From the NCBI GenBank assembly GCA_008694505.1, contig VZDJ01004378.1, positions 5,407,532 to 5,471,531 of the forward strand: DNA of 64,000 bases. Direction: 5' to 3'. A program made the position numbers and the translations under genes. The stretch is from Cyanoderma ruficeps. Lineage: Eukaryota > Chordata > Aves > Passeriformes > Timaliidae. Below the pieces are notes generated by a model that saw nothing but the letters and a program-made list of their open reading frames with translations, was not told the origin of the DNA and searched no databases. Below, in pieces: positions 49,039-61,600 of the stretch. The number at the start of each line of letters is the position of its first letter. The first letter of the stretch is position 1.

Positions 49039-52000
49039 AATCTAATGGCTTTACCAGCTTTGTATTTCACTAGAAATAGCCCCAATAGCCTGCCTTAGAT
49101 TACACTACTAAAATTATTTCTGTTTAAAATGCACAATTTCACTTTCTTACTAGAATTCAGATCAACCAATGGAACGAGTAAAGTCAAATGGAAAAGTACT
49201 AAGGAATCTATATTTGGAAAGCAACACTGGAGTATGCCTATGATTTTTTAGCTATGCCCTCAATGTGAAAATCTGGGACCATTTTAGACTAGGTAGAAGA
49301 CAGTGAGAGAGAAAAAGTGCTGTTATGCTCACCCCTGTGAAAAACCTGGAGACAAGAAAGCATTCTAATAGCTTCTTGGATTTCTTGCATTGTGCAAAGA
49401 GAGGCAGATCTCATGTAACATGCTTCTTTGTATGTATGGAATTTTTAAAATACATTAATGTCTTTAATTTTAATATAGACATTGGGTTTTTATCATTTAC
49501 TCTTGGATAGGGCCAGTAAAATGTGTTTAAATTATGTCAGTGGTGAATTTAACTGTGAGCCAAAGAAGTCTTAATAATTCAAACTGGGACATACAGGGAA
49601 AGGATACGGAGAGAAGAAGCAAATGTGAATAACTTAGAAATTATGTACAAGTGGAAAAAAGTTTATAGCTCATACAGCTGTGGTTCATTGCAGCACATTT
49701 TTCAGTATTTCATGGCACTGACTCTTAGGAGAGGCACAATGAGATTATTTTTTTACAGTTTAGTTTAAGTTGCCTGGTGTCTTAAAGTCTATGTTCCTAA
49801 GTCTAATCCACCTCCAAAACTCCTTCTCTCTCTGCCGTGTGTTGGGGCACCAAAAACCTTTTGTCCCAGTTCAGCATCTCTGGTCAGTCCAGTCTACCAG
49901 AAATCCTGGTTGCAAGGGGACCCATTACTATTTCCTGAAGCTGCAGAGAAAATATGTATTGCAACTCTTTCACCTCCCTTACATTGTGAAAGCTGGAGAC
50001 TAAAGGTCACCTTCAAGTTGACTCTAGTAATCTGGTAAGACAGCAAATGCTTGCTTATAGTTGAATGGTAGCTATAGCAAAATCTGATACAAGAAAAGTG
50101 AGTTCCTCAGATAGAGTATCCAGCAGCAGTTTGGATCCTAAAAGGGGAAGTTCACCATATTAAAAGATGGATTCAGAATATTTTCTTCACATTTGATAGG
50201 GATTTTTGTTGCTTCCTCTGGTACCCTAAAATGATGGAAAAAATGAAAAGAGAATCAATCTAGAACACAGTATCTTGTGTTTTAGAGATTCTGAATTCTG
50301 TCAAAAATAGCTTATTCCAGTGTATGTTATTTGAATTTAAGTGCATTTTATCCTACTGATTTAAAATGGAGATTAAAAAAATGTTGTTGCTATATTTTTC
50401 CTGCTGATTTATGTCACTTTTTCATGGGTAAGTTTGAGAAGGTCTTTTTTGCATTACAGTGATCTCCTATAATTCATTTAGCAGCTAGAGAAATTACAAT
50501 GACAGAGCAAATCAGTAAGATATAATGTTTAGATCTGACTCATTGCCAGCTCTGAGCACCCTGATCAAATGCTTTAAATTTAATATTTAATGAATAATGG
50601 CTAAAAATAAGAAACTAAATGACCTGAAAAAAGAGCAAATGAAAACCACTCAGGAGAACTTGCATGTTGGAGTAGAGATAACTGTAAAAGTTTCAGTTTC
50701 CACTTCCTGAGTCGCTTGAAATGTCAATATATGATCTCTTAATCATAATCTCAAATACAGTACCTGCCCACTAGGATGCAAACTTAAGAGCTGGCATTGC
50801 TAACCTAGGAGTTAGCAGGTTAGCCTGACTGTTGTCAAAAGGGATGTGAAAAACAAATCTTCCAAATTTAAGTACAATAACTCCTGATTAACAAGAAAGA
50901 AAAAAGGTAAAGAACACCATAATTGGACAGTCTTTTATCATGTAAACATGGTGAATGAGTTATTTCACCATATTCTCATTCTGAGTATGGAATTAAACCT
51001 GTCATTTTGCCTCATTTCAGGATTTGTTTGTATTATATTAACTTGACATGTCTTTTACAACTTTGATTTTTAGTGTTCTGCAATTCTGTACCTTTACACT
51101 TGTGTTTTTCTTTCACTGAAATGCAATGCTCCCTTGTGTCAGTGCTCTCTGCATGCTACACGACAATTCCAATCTTTCAAGGACCTTGTCCACACCACAG
51201 TTTCGACTGGAGCTGTATTTCAAATCTTCTACCATCCTAGAAAATTTTGCTTGTACTTCCATCCACATATCTCAAACATATCTAATACTGTGAATTTATA
51301 TTTCAGTTTTGATATGGCACTGACATATAACAATGTGACATTGTTGACCTGAATGAATTCTGCTTCCATTTTGGTTCATCATGAACTGATGTAGTCTAAG
51401 TGGTTTCACAGTGTGTCAGAATTAGATACAGCTCAGCAGGATAATTCACAGCACCACAAATGTGCACATTCATTCCCTATCAATTTGATAGAAAAGTTAA
51501 GTTCCTTAGAAACATAATCCACAAAATCCGTGTGTGATGACAGAAAGCCACTCAGAGCAGGTATAAAATACAGTGATGAGTGAGAGCTCCAGAACTTCCC
51601 ACCAGCTTTGATGAGTGACTCAGGACTTGAACCTTTAAGCTCTTGGATCATTTGAAAGCTAAGATGGGTAGGCACCTAACTGAGCAAGGCACACTCTTTT
51701 TAAAACCAGAGAAGCGGCCTTGGGTCCCTTATTAAAAAANAAAAAAAAAAAAAAAAAAGGCACTTTTGGAATCGAAGTAGTCTTCCCAAAAGCAGGGAAT
51801 TAAGGTTAGTTTCCAATGACAGACAGAAATTATTCAGATGCCCCTGCTACTTTCCAGAGGACTTTCCAAACTTGCAGACAGGATATTCATCCCAGCAGGC
51901 AGGCCCATAGAGGGATATCTGGTTGGTGTTTGCAATGTGTCAGTCTCTTCAATAATTAGGTTCAGACTTCTACTCTCCAGAGAAGGATATAAAGACAGAT

Positions 52001-52094
52001 GCATAGGGAACCTTTAGGACAAACAAGAGTCAGATCTGGTAAATCCTGACAGCTGCTTGAGTTGAGTGCTGATATCAAAGTCGTGTCTCCTCCT
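49039..52094. other. Unique AT-rich DNA with an N inside poly(A)
   Basis: No gene. An A run of about 25 bases at 51734-51758 contains an N at 51740, again pointing to assembly or base-calling trouble at a homopolymer. No retroposed gene is seen upstream of the A run. Confidence 0.5.
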
Positions 52095-52364
52095 ACATAA
52101 CAAGCAATAGGGTAAGAGCAAATGGCTCCAAGCTATTCCAGGGAAGATTTAGATAGACTCTGAGGAAACATTTCTTCACTGAAAAGGTTTTCAAGCATTG
52201 AAATAGGCTTCCTAGTGAATTGTTTGAGTTATCATCCCTGGAGGCATTTAAAAGACATGTAAGTTTGGCACTTAATGACACGGTTTACTGGTGGACTTGA
52301 CAGTGTTAGGTTAATGGTTAGACTCAATTTCAGTGGTCTTTTTCAACCTCAGTGATTCTATTGC
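52095..52364 (+). mobile_element. CR1 LINE, 5'-truncated 3' end
   Basis: Sequence order matches the CR1 3' UTR: AATGGCTCCAAGCT, CCAGGGAAGATTTAG, AACATTTCTTCACTGAAAAGG, CAAGCATTGAAATAGGCTTCC, CATCCCTGGAGGCATTTAAA, GGTTTACTGGTGGACTTGAC, AGTGTTAGGTTAATGGTTAG, and the end TTTTTCAACCTCAGTGATTC. The insertion keeps only the last 270 bp. It is non-coding. Confidence 0.92.
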
Positions 52365-55300
52365 ATTCTTTTCAGATATAAGACATATTGTAGAAGCAAT
52401 GTGAAATCTACTGACAGTACAAATACTAACCTACTCAGAGAATTTAAAGGTTTCCCAAATTAGCTGGCTCTGACGTATCTCACAATTAAGATCCAACAGC
52501 ACTGAATGCTGTTACTTAGAAATGTATTTCCATGGCTTCACATCCACACTACTGTAGGAGCCTATCAATTTCTGTTGCAGCAGACAGCAGTGTGCTGTTC
52601 CTCAGTGGAAACATTCACTAAATCAGCCAATGAACATTTGCCATTTTGTCATTCACTGTGCTTCACTGCTCACACAGCTTCTATTTCTGACAAGAAAAAG
52701 GACAGAACTTCTTAGTCCAGGATAATAAAATGTTTTGTATACCACCACTTCTTAAGAAGCAGACAAGAACTTGAGGATCTCAGATTTACAAAATGAAACT
52801 TGTTGTTTAGGTTATTTTCAGAAATATCACAGTTCCTATTTTAAAATGCCTGAAGTATTCAACTGCTTGATATAAAGAAAGTGACTTAGGTCCTCCTCAG
52901 TCCCACACAAATGATGCAGCAAGTCATAATAGAGAAAGACTCGAGTCATACCACACATAGAACTTGCCTGGAACAATGTTTGCACTGAAATTGTAACAAG
53001 ACAAATTTGGAGACTGACTGTCTCCAAAGCCTGATCTGTTACCTCCACTTTGACACAAGAGCACTCATTTCCCATTACAACCGTTTTGTTGTTCTGTTTA
53101 CAAATTAAAACAGTTGGAAGTCAGAAAAAATGCCGTTTAGCTGACAAGCCACTCTGTCAGAGGTCTGACACAATAGTAAAGTATTCCTCTGTCCTTGACT
53201 TCTCAGTACAACAATAACCTTCCTTTGCTTCAGATGAGTTTTACATGGAGCTCTGATACCTGTTGACTGAATTCAGAATTTAGATAACTATAATATGGTG
53301 TGTGAATTATGACATAGAAAAATTCTAAATAATGCAGACAGTATGCTGCAACATAAATTTAGCAGACTCTGTAAAGCTAGGCACCTTTCTAAATATTTAA
53401 TCATCTTAATGTATTTTTGCAGCTAGATACTCTGTAGAAATAACCAAATATATACTATTTCATACGTATTTGAAAACGCACCAAATATAATTTAATAATA
53501 ATGTTCAAACTGGTACACATGAATCTCTAGAATTCCCCTCTGCCACAATATCACAACATTAAAAAGCATGTTATTAAAATACATTGACTTGATGTTTCTC
53601 TTATTGGCTTCCATACATTTTTCGTTAAGGGAAACAGTAAACTACTGAGGTTAAATTTGATTTACATTTTCAGTGGAGGCATGGAAAATTATAATACCAG
53701 GTGCTTCTTCTCAGTTGGATTTACTTTGTCAACATGCCCAGTGCATGAAGGAAATACTTAATGATATTAGCAGCAAAAGGACAGTACCCAGAAATGTCAT
53801 AGCACAGCAGGACAGAGCCACCCTACCAGTCTCAGGAAGATGACTTTTAGTCAGCAGCTGCCAAGGAGAGGAAACTGCTTTGGCCCTGGTGCAATAATAT
53901 TTAGCCTTTCACTTGCCATATAAATATGCCTAGGAGTGTAGCTGGCCAAACCCCAAACACACTGCAGTGTTTGGGAACTTTTCATAAATAGTGCTTTTGA
54001 TAAAAGAGCGAAATGGATGCCTGCTATGTTTTACTTTCACAAAGGTCCTTGTAGCAGACCTAATATTACAGATTCACTGATAAACTTTTCAAGAGCCAGA
54101 TCTGAAAGCTACAGACCAAGTGAATTAATCGAGTTTTTCGGGATCTAGTAGTATACAAAATAGAGAGGGCACTGCTGGAACATATTCTTTCCCTGGTTGT
54201 TTACTCAGGTCGACAACAGAAAAATCATATGCCCCAGTGACTTGTGAGAAGGAGAGCTGAAAGCACAACTGTAAAAATAATTATCCAATTTTTTGCTACC
54301 CATAAAGATTATTTAAACAACACAAAAGTAAACCGGGCACACTTTTTTTGCATTTTTAATACATTTTCAAGATGGTATAGAGCATGCTGCCTAAAAGTTT
54401 AAATTAAGATACAATAGAAAAAAGATATTTCAAGTCACACAAGACCTACAATACATGCAAGAATATAACCACCAAATATTTTTCTGTGGAAACTAGATCC
54501 AGCAACCTCTATGTACATTTTTTCTCTTTTACAGGTCTGTTTATAACATACGGGTCTGTTATTGAATGTTGAAGATAAGTACCTCCATGGCACAGTCTGG
54601 AAGTTTACAGCTTTATTAAATTTAATGGATTCAAATACTTATGCTACCTTAAGATCACACCCTCTGGTTCTTTTTTAGATAATGGGACATATAATTAAAT
54701 GGTAAATGTACACCACTTTCCCTAACATTATGATAAATTATTATGGCAAAAACAACTCAAGCAGGCCATGACAGATCAACGCTAAAGGAGAGACTCCAAG
54801 AATGCCACAGCAATTATACAGATTATTAGGCAGTTAAAATTAACATCTCAGATCCAGAACTGAATAATTTGTCCTCAAGAATTGTACAAAAAACAGTCAC
54901 TCACTGCAGAGTGTGGGTTTTTTATTTAGAAAGACTTTGACAATGCTTCTAAGTAGGAAGTAGGGTGTCAATAGATGCTGCATAAAATAAAAAATATATA
55001 GCTTTTCCTATTTTTTAATTTAGAGTGAATTTACTGTTCCTTGTTACTTGCAATGTAACAAACCCACAAAGCTGTGTTTGTGATAAATTTTGAGTTTTAC
55101 TGGAAGGACTCTTTCTTTCTTCCCCTTGCAAAATTTTGGAGTATTAATTGTAGGAAGAATAGAAACTTTGCTAATACAGTCTAAGTCTTTTGAAAGTAAA
55201 AGAAAAATACATTTTACTAAAATTAGATTTGATGGGGGGGGGGGACACAAAGTTATTGCAGCACATAATATATTCAAGGGAGCTCAAACTGAAATAGGAC

Positions 55301-57309
55301 TATACCTAGAATATACCTAGGCATTCATGATGCTATGAACTCTTTCTCTTTAACAAGTAGTATTTCAACTGCTGGCAGAAAAAACAGTTACATGAGGCTT
55401 GGTAACAATATTCTCTGAATTATTATTGCTGCCATTCACAGAGAAAGATTTTCCACTGACTGCTATCATTTTGAGTCCCTATATCTCATCTTAATTTGAG
55501 TGGCTGCCTTACGGAAGTCATGTGTAGACTGAAAAATTGGCTTTTTCTATCAGTGTTCGGGTGAAAGAGGGATTGCTTCTCTTTACTGTCACATGTCTGG
55601 AGTCTACACAGGAAGAATGCTTTGTAAAAATGCTAATATTAGAATCTCATTATTCTTGGAGGGCTAATATAGCTCTTTATGGTAAAAGAACCATGTGTCT
55701 GTGTGCACAGGTGCGCACGCCCTGAAGATGTGGATTCATTTTACTTAAGTTTAACTATTTAAATAAGGTTCCTAAGTTAGTTAGAGCAAAGGGTTGCATC
55801 TGGTCTAAACTAGATCTTTGAACTGAACAGGATTAGTCAAGTAACCAGAACTAAAATAATCCCATCTTTCTTACAGGCAGTAAGTAAAGAGTTTCAGAAC
55901 ATAAATTATTTGACCTAGGAAGACAGGCATGTCACAAAGTGTCCGCTTTGTCTATTGACTATATAGATAGTCTAGATGGTTGGATGATTTCACTGATTCA
56001 GAGACATCATTTCCTCTAAAAGTGCACCATTATTATCAAACAGACTAATAGCAACAGTGCAGAACTACCAAGTGCAAGCACCAAGTTTGGTCAGTCCAGA
56101 TCCTTCCAATTTATCGAGGTGAAAAAGGAAATGAAAAACAGTGTCTGCAAAGTCCATAGTCCTGCCAAGGAAACAATCTCTTGAGAAAGCATATTAATGA
56201 CTAACACTGAGGAAAACTGTTGTTTAGTGGATAATGGTTGTTGTGTGCTTGTGAGACAATTATTTTCTGCAGTGTAAATCATGACCTCAGAATGCCATGT
56301 ATGACATATATAGTTGACATTACTGTGTGACTCCTCAGCCTTTGTACTTTCTGTTACGGTTTTTATTAGTTGTCTCATGCCATAGCTGAGAATAACAAGC
56401 ATGGAAGAGTTTCTTAATTTCAGTATTTATCTGAAGTCAAAATAATTAAATTGCTTACAGAAAGACCTGGCACAACCTGAAGTTTTTCTTCTCACTGAGG
56501 ATTTCTGTATATTTCTGTATTCTGCGAATATTCTGCTAATGGGAATGTAAAAGCAATGAATCACTGGAATCTATGCCTTTGTCACAGAACAAAGATGAAT
56601 CAGCTGAACTACTATCCCAAGGATTGAAAGTCTAGAGTGATGGTTATCATTAGCAAAGTTAAAGGTTTCACTGTCTGATTTGTATACTATAACTCTCAAA
56701 CCTCACAACACTGCCTACAGTCGAGTTCTCTGGGGTCCAGTTAATAATTCTGACTATGTCACTAGCTTGTTGACAGCTTCTTGCTGAAGGTCATATTCTG
56801 ATGAAGCAGATAATTTTAAGTACTCCTTTTGCCTTTAGAAACTTATTCTAAAATACTTCTGAGAGAAAAAGAAAGATGCTTATTTTTCTTGATACATGAT
56901 GTATTTGAGAAAATGTATATAAAAATTAATGATATTTTCATAGTGAAAATTTACTCAGATATCTGAAATCTGAAGGTAAATAGCTGTATGAATCTCGACC
57001 AGGTGAACTTCACTGGACTTAACAGATAAATGCATTCTGCATCCTTGAACATTTTGTCATCCCTTTTATTTGATTACTGCCACATACTATGCATTTTGAT
57101 TCAAGAGGGAGCACATTGCTTTCTTATCCTTTTTCACCATTTGTGAGATGAAACTATTCCCTATTTTAATGAGGAGAAAAATGTCAGGAAAGACACCTGA
57201 TAATTATGAGCCCACCAATGAAAATATCTACCCCTGCTGTAAAATTTGAATAGAACTCAAGAACGAGCTCTAAGCTACATTTCCAGTCTGATACATTGCT
57301 ACAGGTTTA
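52365..57309. other. Unique AT-rich DNA
   Basis: No gene or named repeat in 4.9 kb. The only oddity is an uninterrupted run of 11 G at 55234-55244 in an A/T-rich setting. Confidence 0.5.
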
Positions 57310-58180
57310 TGGTGGGCTGATCTTGGCTGGCTGGCTGGCTGACTGATGCTTGCCCAGGTGCCGTCTCACAGTCCCTCTTCAGCAGACCAGGAGGAGAAAA
57401 TAAGATAGAAAACTCTGTGGCCAAAGATAATGATAGGGAGATAGCTTACCATCATTGAAAACAAACTTGACTAGGGGAAATTCAATTTAATTTATTGAAA
57501 GAAAAAAGTATTAGAATAGTAATAAACTACTGAATTAAATGACCTTTCTGCCTGCCTCTTCTTCCAAGGCTTCACTTCACTTTGTCATTCCCAACACTTT
57601 TACCCTCCACATGATACCTCAGCATAGATCCTCTGAGGGGAGTGTAGTCCTTCAGGAACAGACCACTCCTGTGTTGGTGCCCCACAGGCTGAAGGTCCTG
57701 CCAGCAACAAGTTCCTGCCTTTGTTCCTCTGCACAGGCCACAGCTGCAGCATGGACCCTTCAGGACATCTCCACCTGCTCCAGTGTGGAGTCCTTCAAGG
57801 CTCCTGTGCTGGTATCTTCTCCACAATGGACATCCATGTGTTGCAGGGGGACAAGAGCTTTTCTATGATTTTCTCCAGTGGCTGCAGAGGAATTTCTGCT
57901 CCAGTGCATGGAACACCTCCCGCCCCTCCTTCTTCTCTTACCTTGGTGTCTGCAGCATTGTTCCTCTCACATTTTCCTCACTTCTTCCCCTCACAGCTGT
58001 GCAGTGATTTTGCCTTTCCTTAAAAATCTTTCCCCATTGTGCCACTACCTTAGCCAAGAGGCTCAGCTCTGCCCTGTGGTGGGTCTGTTGGAGTTGTCTG
58101 GAAATGGTTGTCTCCCACATGGGGCATCCCTACCTACTTCTCTCAGAGGTCACCCCTAAGGCACCCTTACAAACAAAACT
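57310..58180 (-). mobile_element. Near-complete LTR, about 870 bp, same group as the 37.1-kb LTR
   Basis: From left to right it mirrors the plus-strand LTR at 37.1 kb: TGGTGGGCTGATCTTGGCTGG with a local (GGCT)n at about 57326-57341, TTCAATTTAATTTATTGAAAG, CTGCTCCAGTGTGGAGTCC, TGCAGAGGAATTTCTGCTCC, ACCTTGGTGTCTGCAGCATTG, TTCTCTCAGAGGTCACCCC and a right end near CCTTACAAACAAAAC. Both U5-side and U3-side landmarks are present, including TTCCTTAAAAATC in the place of the TATA region, so it is an almost whole, inverted LTR. No viral internal region adjoins it. Open frames of 74-109 codons inside are LTR sequence. Confidence 0.82.
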
Positions 58181-58620
58181 TTCCTAGAGACACTCAATAA
58201 AAGTTTTAAAGCAAATAAAATCTGTGTAACATTCTTGCACCTGAATAATAACAAAGTTTGGCCTAAAACTTAAAGAAATAGCATCTTGAAGGCATATTTT
58301 GAGAGGCAAATCTAGTCCTCAATAACTAGCATTGTTCTGACTGACAGACAGCCCTTGCCTTTACCCTCTCCGTGTGAAAAAGAACAGTCCATTCAGCTAC
58401 AGCTTTGGGGTTATACAGCTTAAACTGCTGCATGTGCTTCTGTACCATACTTTACAAATTCAGCAGCTGGAACCACTGTATCTTTACATATGTCACTGGC
58501 TGGTCTGTCTCTGTGGGCCAGTATCAAGTCAAGATTTTCAGGAAAAAGTAATATATTTTGTTGCATATTAACTGAGGGGAAAAATAAGGTATATGAAGAT
58601 GTTGTTCAATTTCATATTTG
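58181..58620. other. Unique DNA
   Basis: I see no gene or repeat that I can name. Confidence 0.5.
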
Positions 58621-58671
58621 AGTAGAGTAGAGTAGAGTAGAGTACAGTACAGTACAGTACAGTACAGTAGG
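58621..58671. repeat. Compound pentanucleotide microsatellite (AGTAG)n-(AGTAC)n
   Basis: About ten pentamers in register: the left half is AGTAG units and the right half AGTAC units, so a single base switches once in mid-array and the variant is then repeated. An N lies 21 bp further right, at 58692. Confidence 0.92.
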
Positions 58672-61600
58672 AAAATCAGCTCCTCAGACTTNGCATATAT
58701 GCTCCATACAGCTTTTTCAGCTCTGTCTTGTCTGCCACAAAGTATGATTGTGTTTCCCATTCAATATATAGTAGTATCTATAGTTCTGTAGTTCTTGTTT
58801 CAGTTCTTTATTTCAGCATACTGAAAACCCTTGGGTAGCTTTAGTTTCCATAAATATTTCAATATATGATGACACCGAAGGCAGACAGGTGGCAAAATAT
58901 TTTAGTTATGCTGAAGCAGTAGGCCCTGAAAAAAACAGCAGCACCTTTAGAAACACTAGGGAAATTTACATTATTTGACTAAAGAAAAGGAATGCAAAAA
59001 AGAAAAATTGCATACTTGCTCATAAAAACAGTTCTGCAGAAAAGCAACATTTACTAACACATTTGTTCAGAAAACAGGGAGTCAACATTATCTAGGGAAA
59101 AGAACATGAAAATCAAGGATATCAATTATCATTAATTACTTCTTATTCAAAATTGGAAAAAATTGAACATTGAAAATTATTTGAACTTTTTTTTCTGTAA
59201 ACAAACTCGTTTACACACACTGTGTGGTCTGGCTTTGCAACTCATTGCCACAGATCATGAGGTCAAGAAATTTCCAAACTCAATGTGTGTAAATTGTACT
59301 GTGTGATTTTTTTTCCCCTACACCTTAAGAATGCATTTTAACTCCTGTGCATCAGGACTAACAGAAAACTCTGACAATTGAGAAAAGACCTAAGACTGAG
59401 GTAGCATGGTCTGCTGTGTGTTCTGTGCCTGTACTTTTGCCAGAGGAGGAAGTATGGGCAACTTTTAGACAAGATACTCAGGCAAACAAATGAAAGATCT
59501 GATATAACATAGGAATTCTTACAACCTGAGAAGTACAAGAGTTCAAGACTCTCAATATCACTGCTTGCTGTCTAGGTGAGTGCAAATGCTTTCAGGAATT
59601 CAGGTGCATGCAGTCAACACTACCTTGCCTTTCTAGCTCCAACTCCTTAAAATATAAATTGCTTCTCTTTTCATTTTCCAGATCTTTTTGTACTTCAAAC
59701 TCTTGTGAAGATATTTATCTCTTCTTATAGGATTTTTTGGTACTATAATTAGGTCTTTCTCTGCTTGCAAACTCATTATTATATTACCAGTTGAAATTAT
59801 CATGTCAATATTTTTGTTGATTTCATCATTGTCTTAATTTCTTTGACCTCACATTTCCTTTCACTTAGACTTTCTATCAAGATCGGCATATAAATTCAGA
59901 AAAAAAAATCCACGTGAAAGCAGCAAGATCTCTTTACTTGCAGACTCAGACATTTAGAATGCAGACTGTGCATCAGGAAGAGAGAAAAAAATGGCATTAA
60001 GATATTTGGAGAGTGAAGAGATACACATGCAAAGCAAAGTATAATCAGATAGAAGTGTAGAGAGATATAAAATATTGGAATGAGACAAAGAGACAGCAAA
60101 ATGATAACCACATACTGAGCCATAATTACCTTGAGGTTATGATACATACATTGTAGTGTCAGCAACTAGCATTGTCTACTGGAAAATATTTACATATATT
60201 ATTCACTGCATAAGAGAGGAATTTAAGGAGTTCAGAAAATCAGATTTTCAGACTACATATTTATAATGCGACCTTGGGTTTTTTCATAGTGAATTTCTAT
60301 TCATATATTATGTTAAATGCTGACCTTTAGATTTCTAACTTCATACCCTTCTTATTTCTATCAGTTTCTACAAAATATGTAAAATATATTTGTCTACAAG
60401 AATAGCACTAGAAGCTGAGATTTGGAAATCACTGTTTTGGTCTTCTGTCATATGGTAGATGGGCATAACTGCCCAAAATCACCATGGAGCAGCATCTATA
60501 AGAAATCCACTTTCTTTTTTTCCGTATTTCAAATGAATCAGTTACACATAATGCATCAAACTAACTAAGTGCAGCCAAGGAGTTTTTGACATGTTTCTGC
60601 CTCTAGAAAATGCAGATTTTTTTTAAAGTTGTGTCACAAAAGGGATTTGTGTTTGCTGCAAATTGCCTGATTGTTAAGAGTATTAGGAATTAAGGAGCTT
60701 TGTCTTAAGCCAACATTCATTTGGAGGAGAAAGGGATCTGAGTTTTGGGAGCTGTAAGGGCTTTCAGATTTCTTGTGCCTAAAACTTAGAATGTCACATG
60801 GAGACTTGGACAGTCAGAGCAATTCCTCATATTTATTTAAGAAAGAAGTTAAAATAGTTTAATTTTTGTCAACAAAAGGTTTGAATGCTAGTATCCAAGA
60901 TATTTCAAAATAACAAATTTTAATTTTAATGTCTAAAGATGCTTAGCTATATCTATAAATAGCTAAAGAATTTCCCCTAAGTGAAAATTCCATTTTTCAT
61001 GCAGCCATCTCTCTTTTGGATCACAATTCCCCACTCTAATTAGCTATCTCACAATACTGAAATAGAGGAAACATACAAGTAGCACACAACTGCTGGCTCC
61101 ACTAACAGTTTGTCTTCTCTTCCCCCAGTCACTGTTTTTATAGAAAATACAGTAGAAATCCTATTTGGACAAGAGTATAGTGAAGTTCTCATAAAATTAT
61201 TATTTCAAAATGTGTATAACTTATGAGTGACTAGTTTCAACTGCACGTATTGTTTGATCTCCTCTGTTATAATCAGTTATGTCAGTAATTCCTCAAGTTA
61301 AGGGTTCCAAAATACATCTAATTAGGTATTGCACTGACAGCAGAAGTCTTAGTTATCCTATGCAAGTCTAGTCACAGGATAAGGTGAGGTGGTGATCACT
61401 CTTTCCACAAAAATTCCATATTTCTTTCTGATGTGTTTGTCTGTTTGTTAACACTGTCCTAAGTCATTGGTGCATCCTCAGGTACTTGCAGAACATTTTG
61501 AGAACACCTTTCTGAAATTGATGTAGGTTGGGATCCAATAAAATATCACACTTCAAAGAAGTTTCTGAAAGGTGTCTATCTTCAGAAAAAGCATCACACT

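Noticed and set aside
51734..51758. Poly(A) tail of a processed pseudogene
   Set aside because: No coding remnant, AATAAA signal or target-site duplication is seen upstream; the A run is interrupted by an N and may be simple sequence.
57539..58159. Several 74-109-codon frames rich in Ser, Cys, Pro and Leu
   Set aside because: All lie in the inverted LTR at 57310-58180 and correspond to its repeat phrases.
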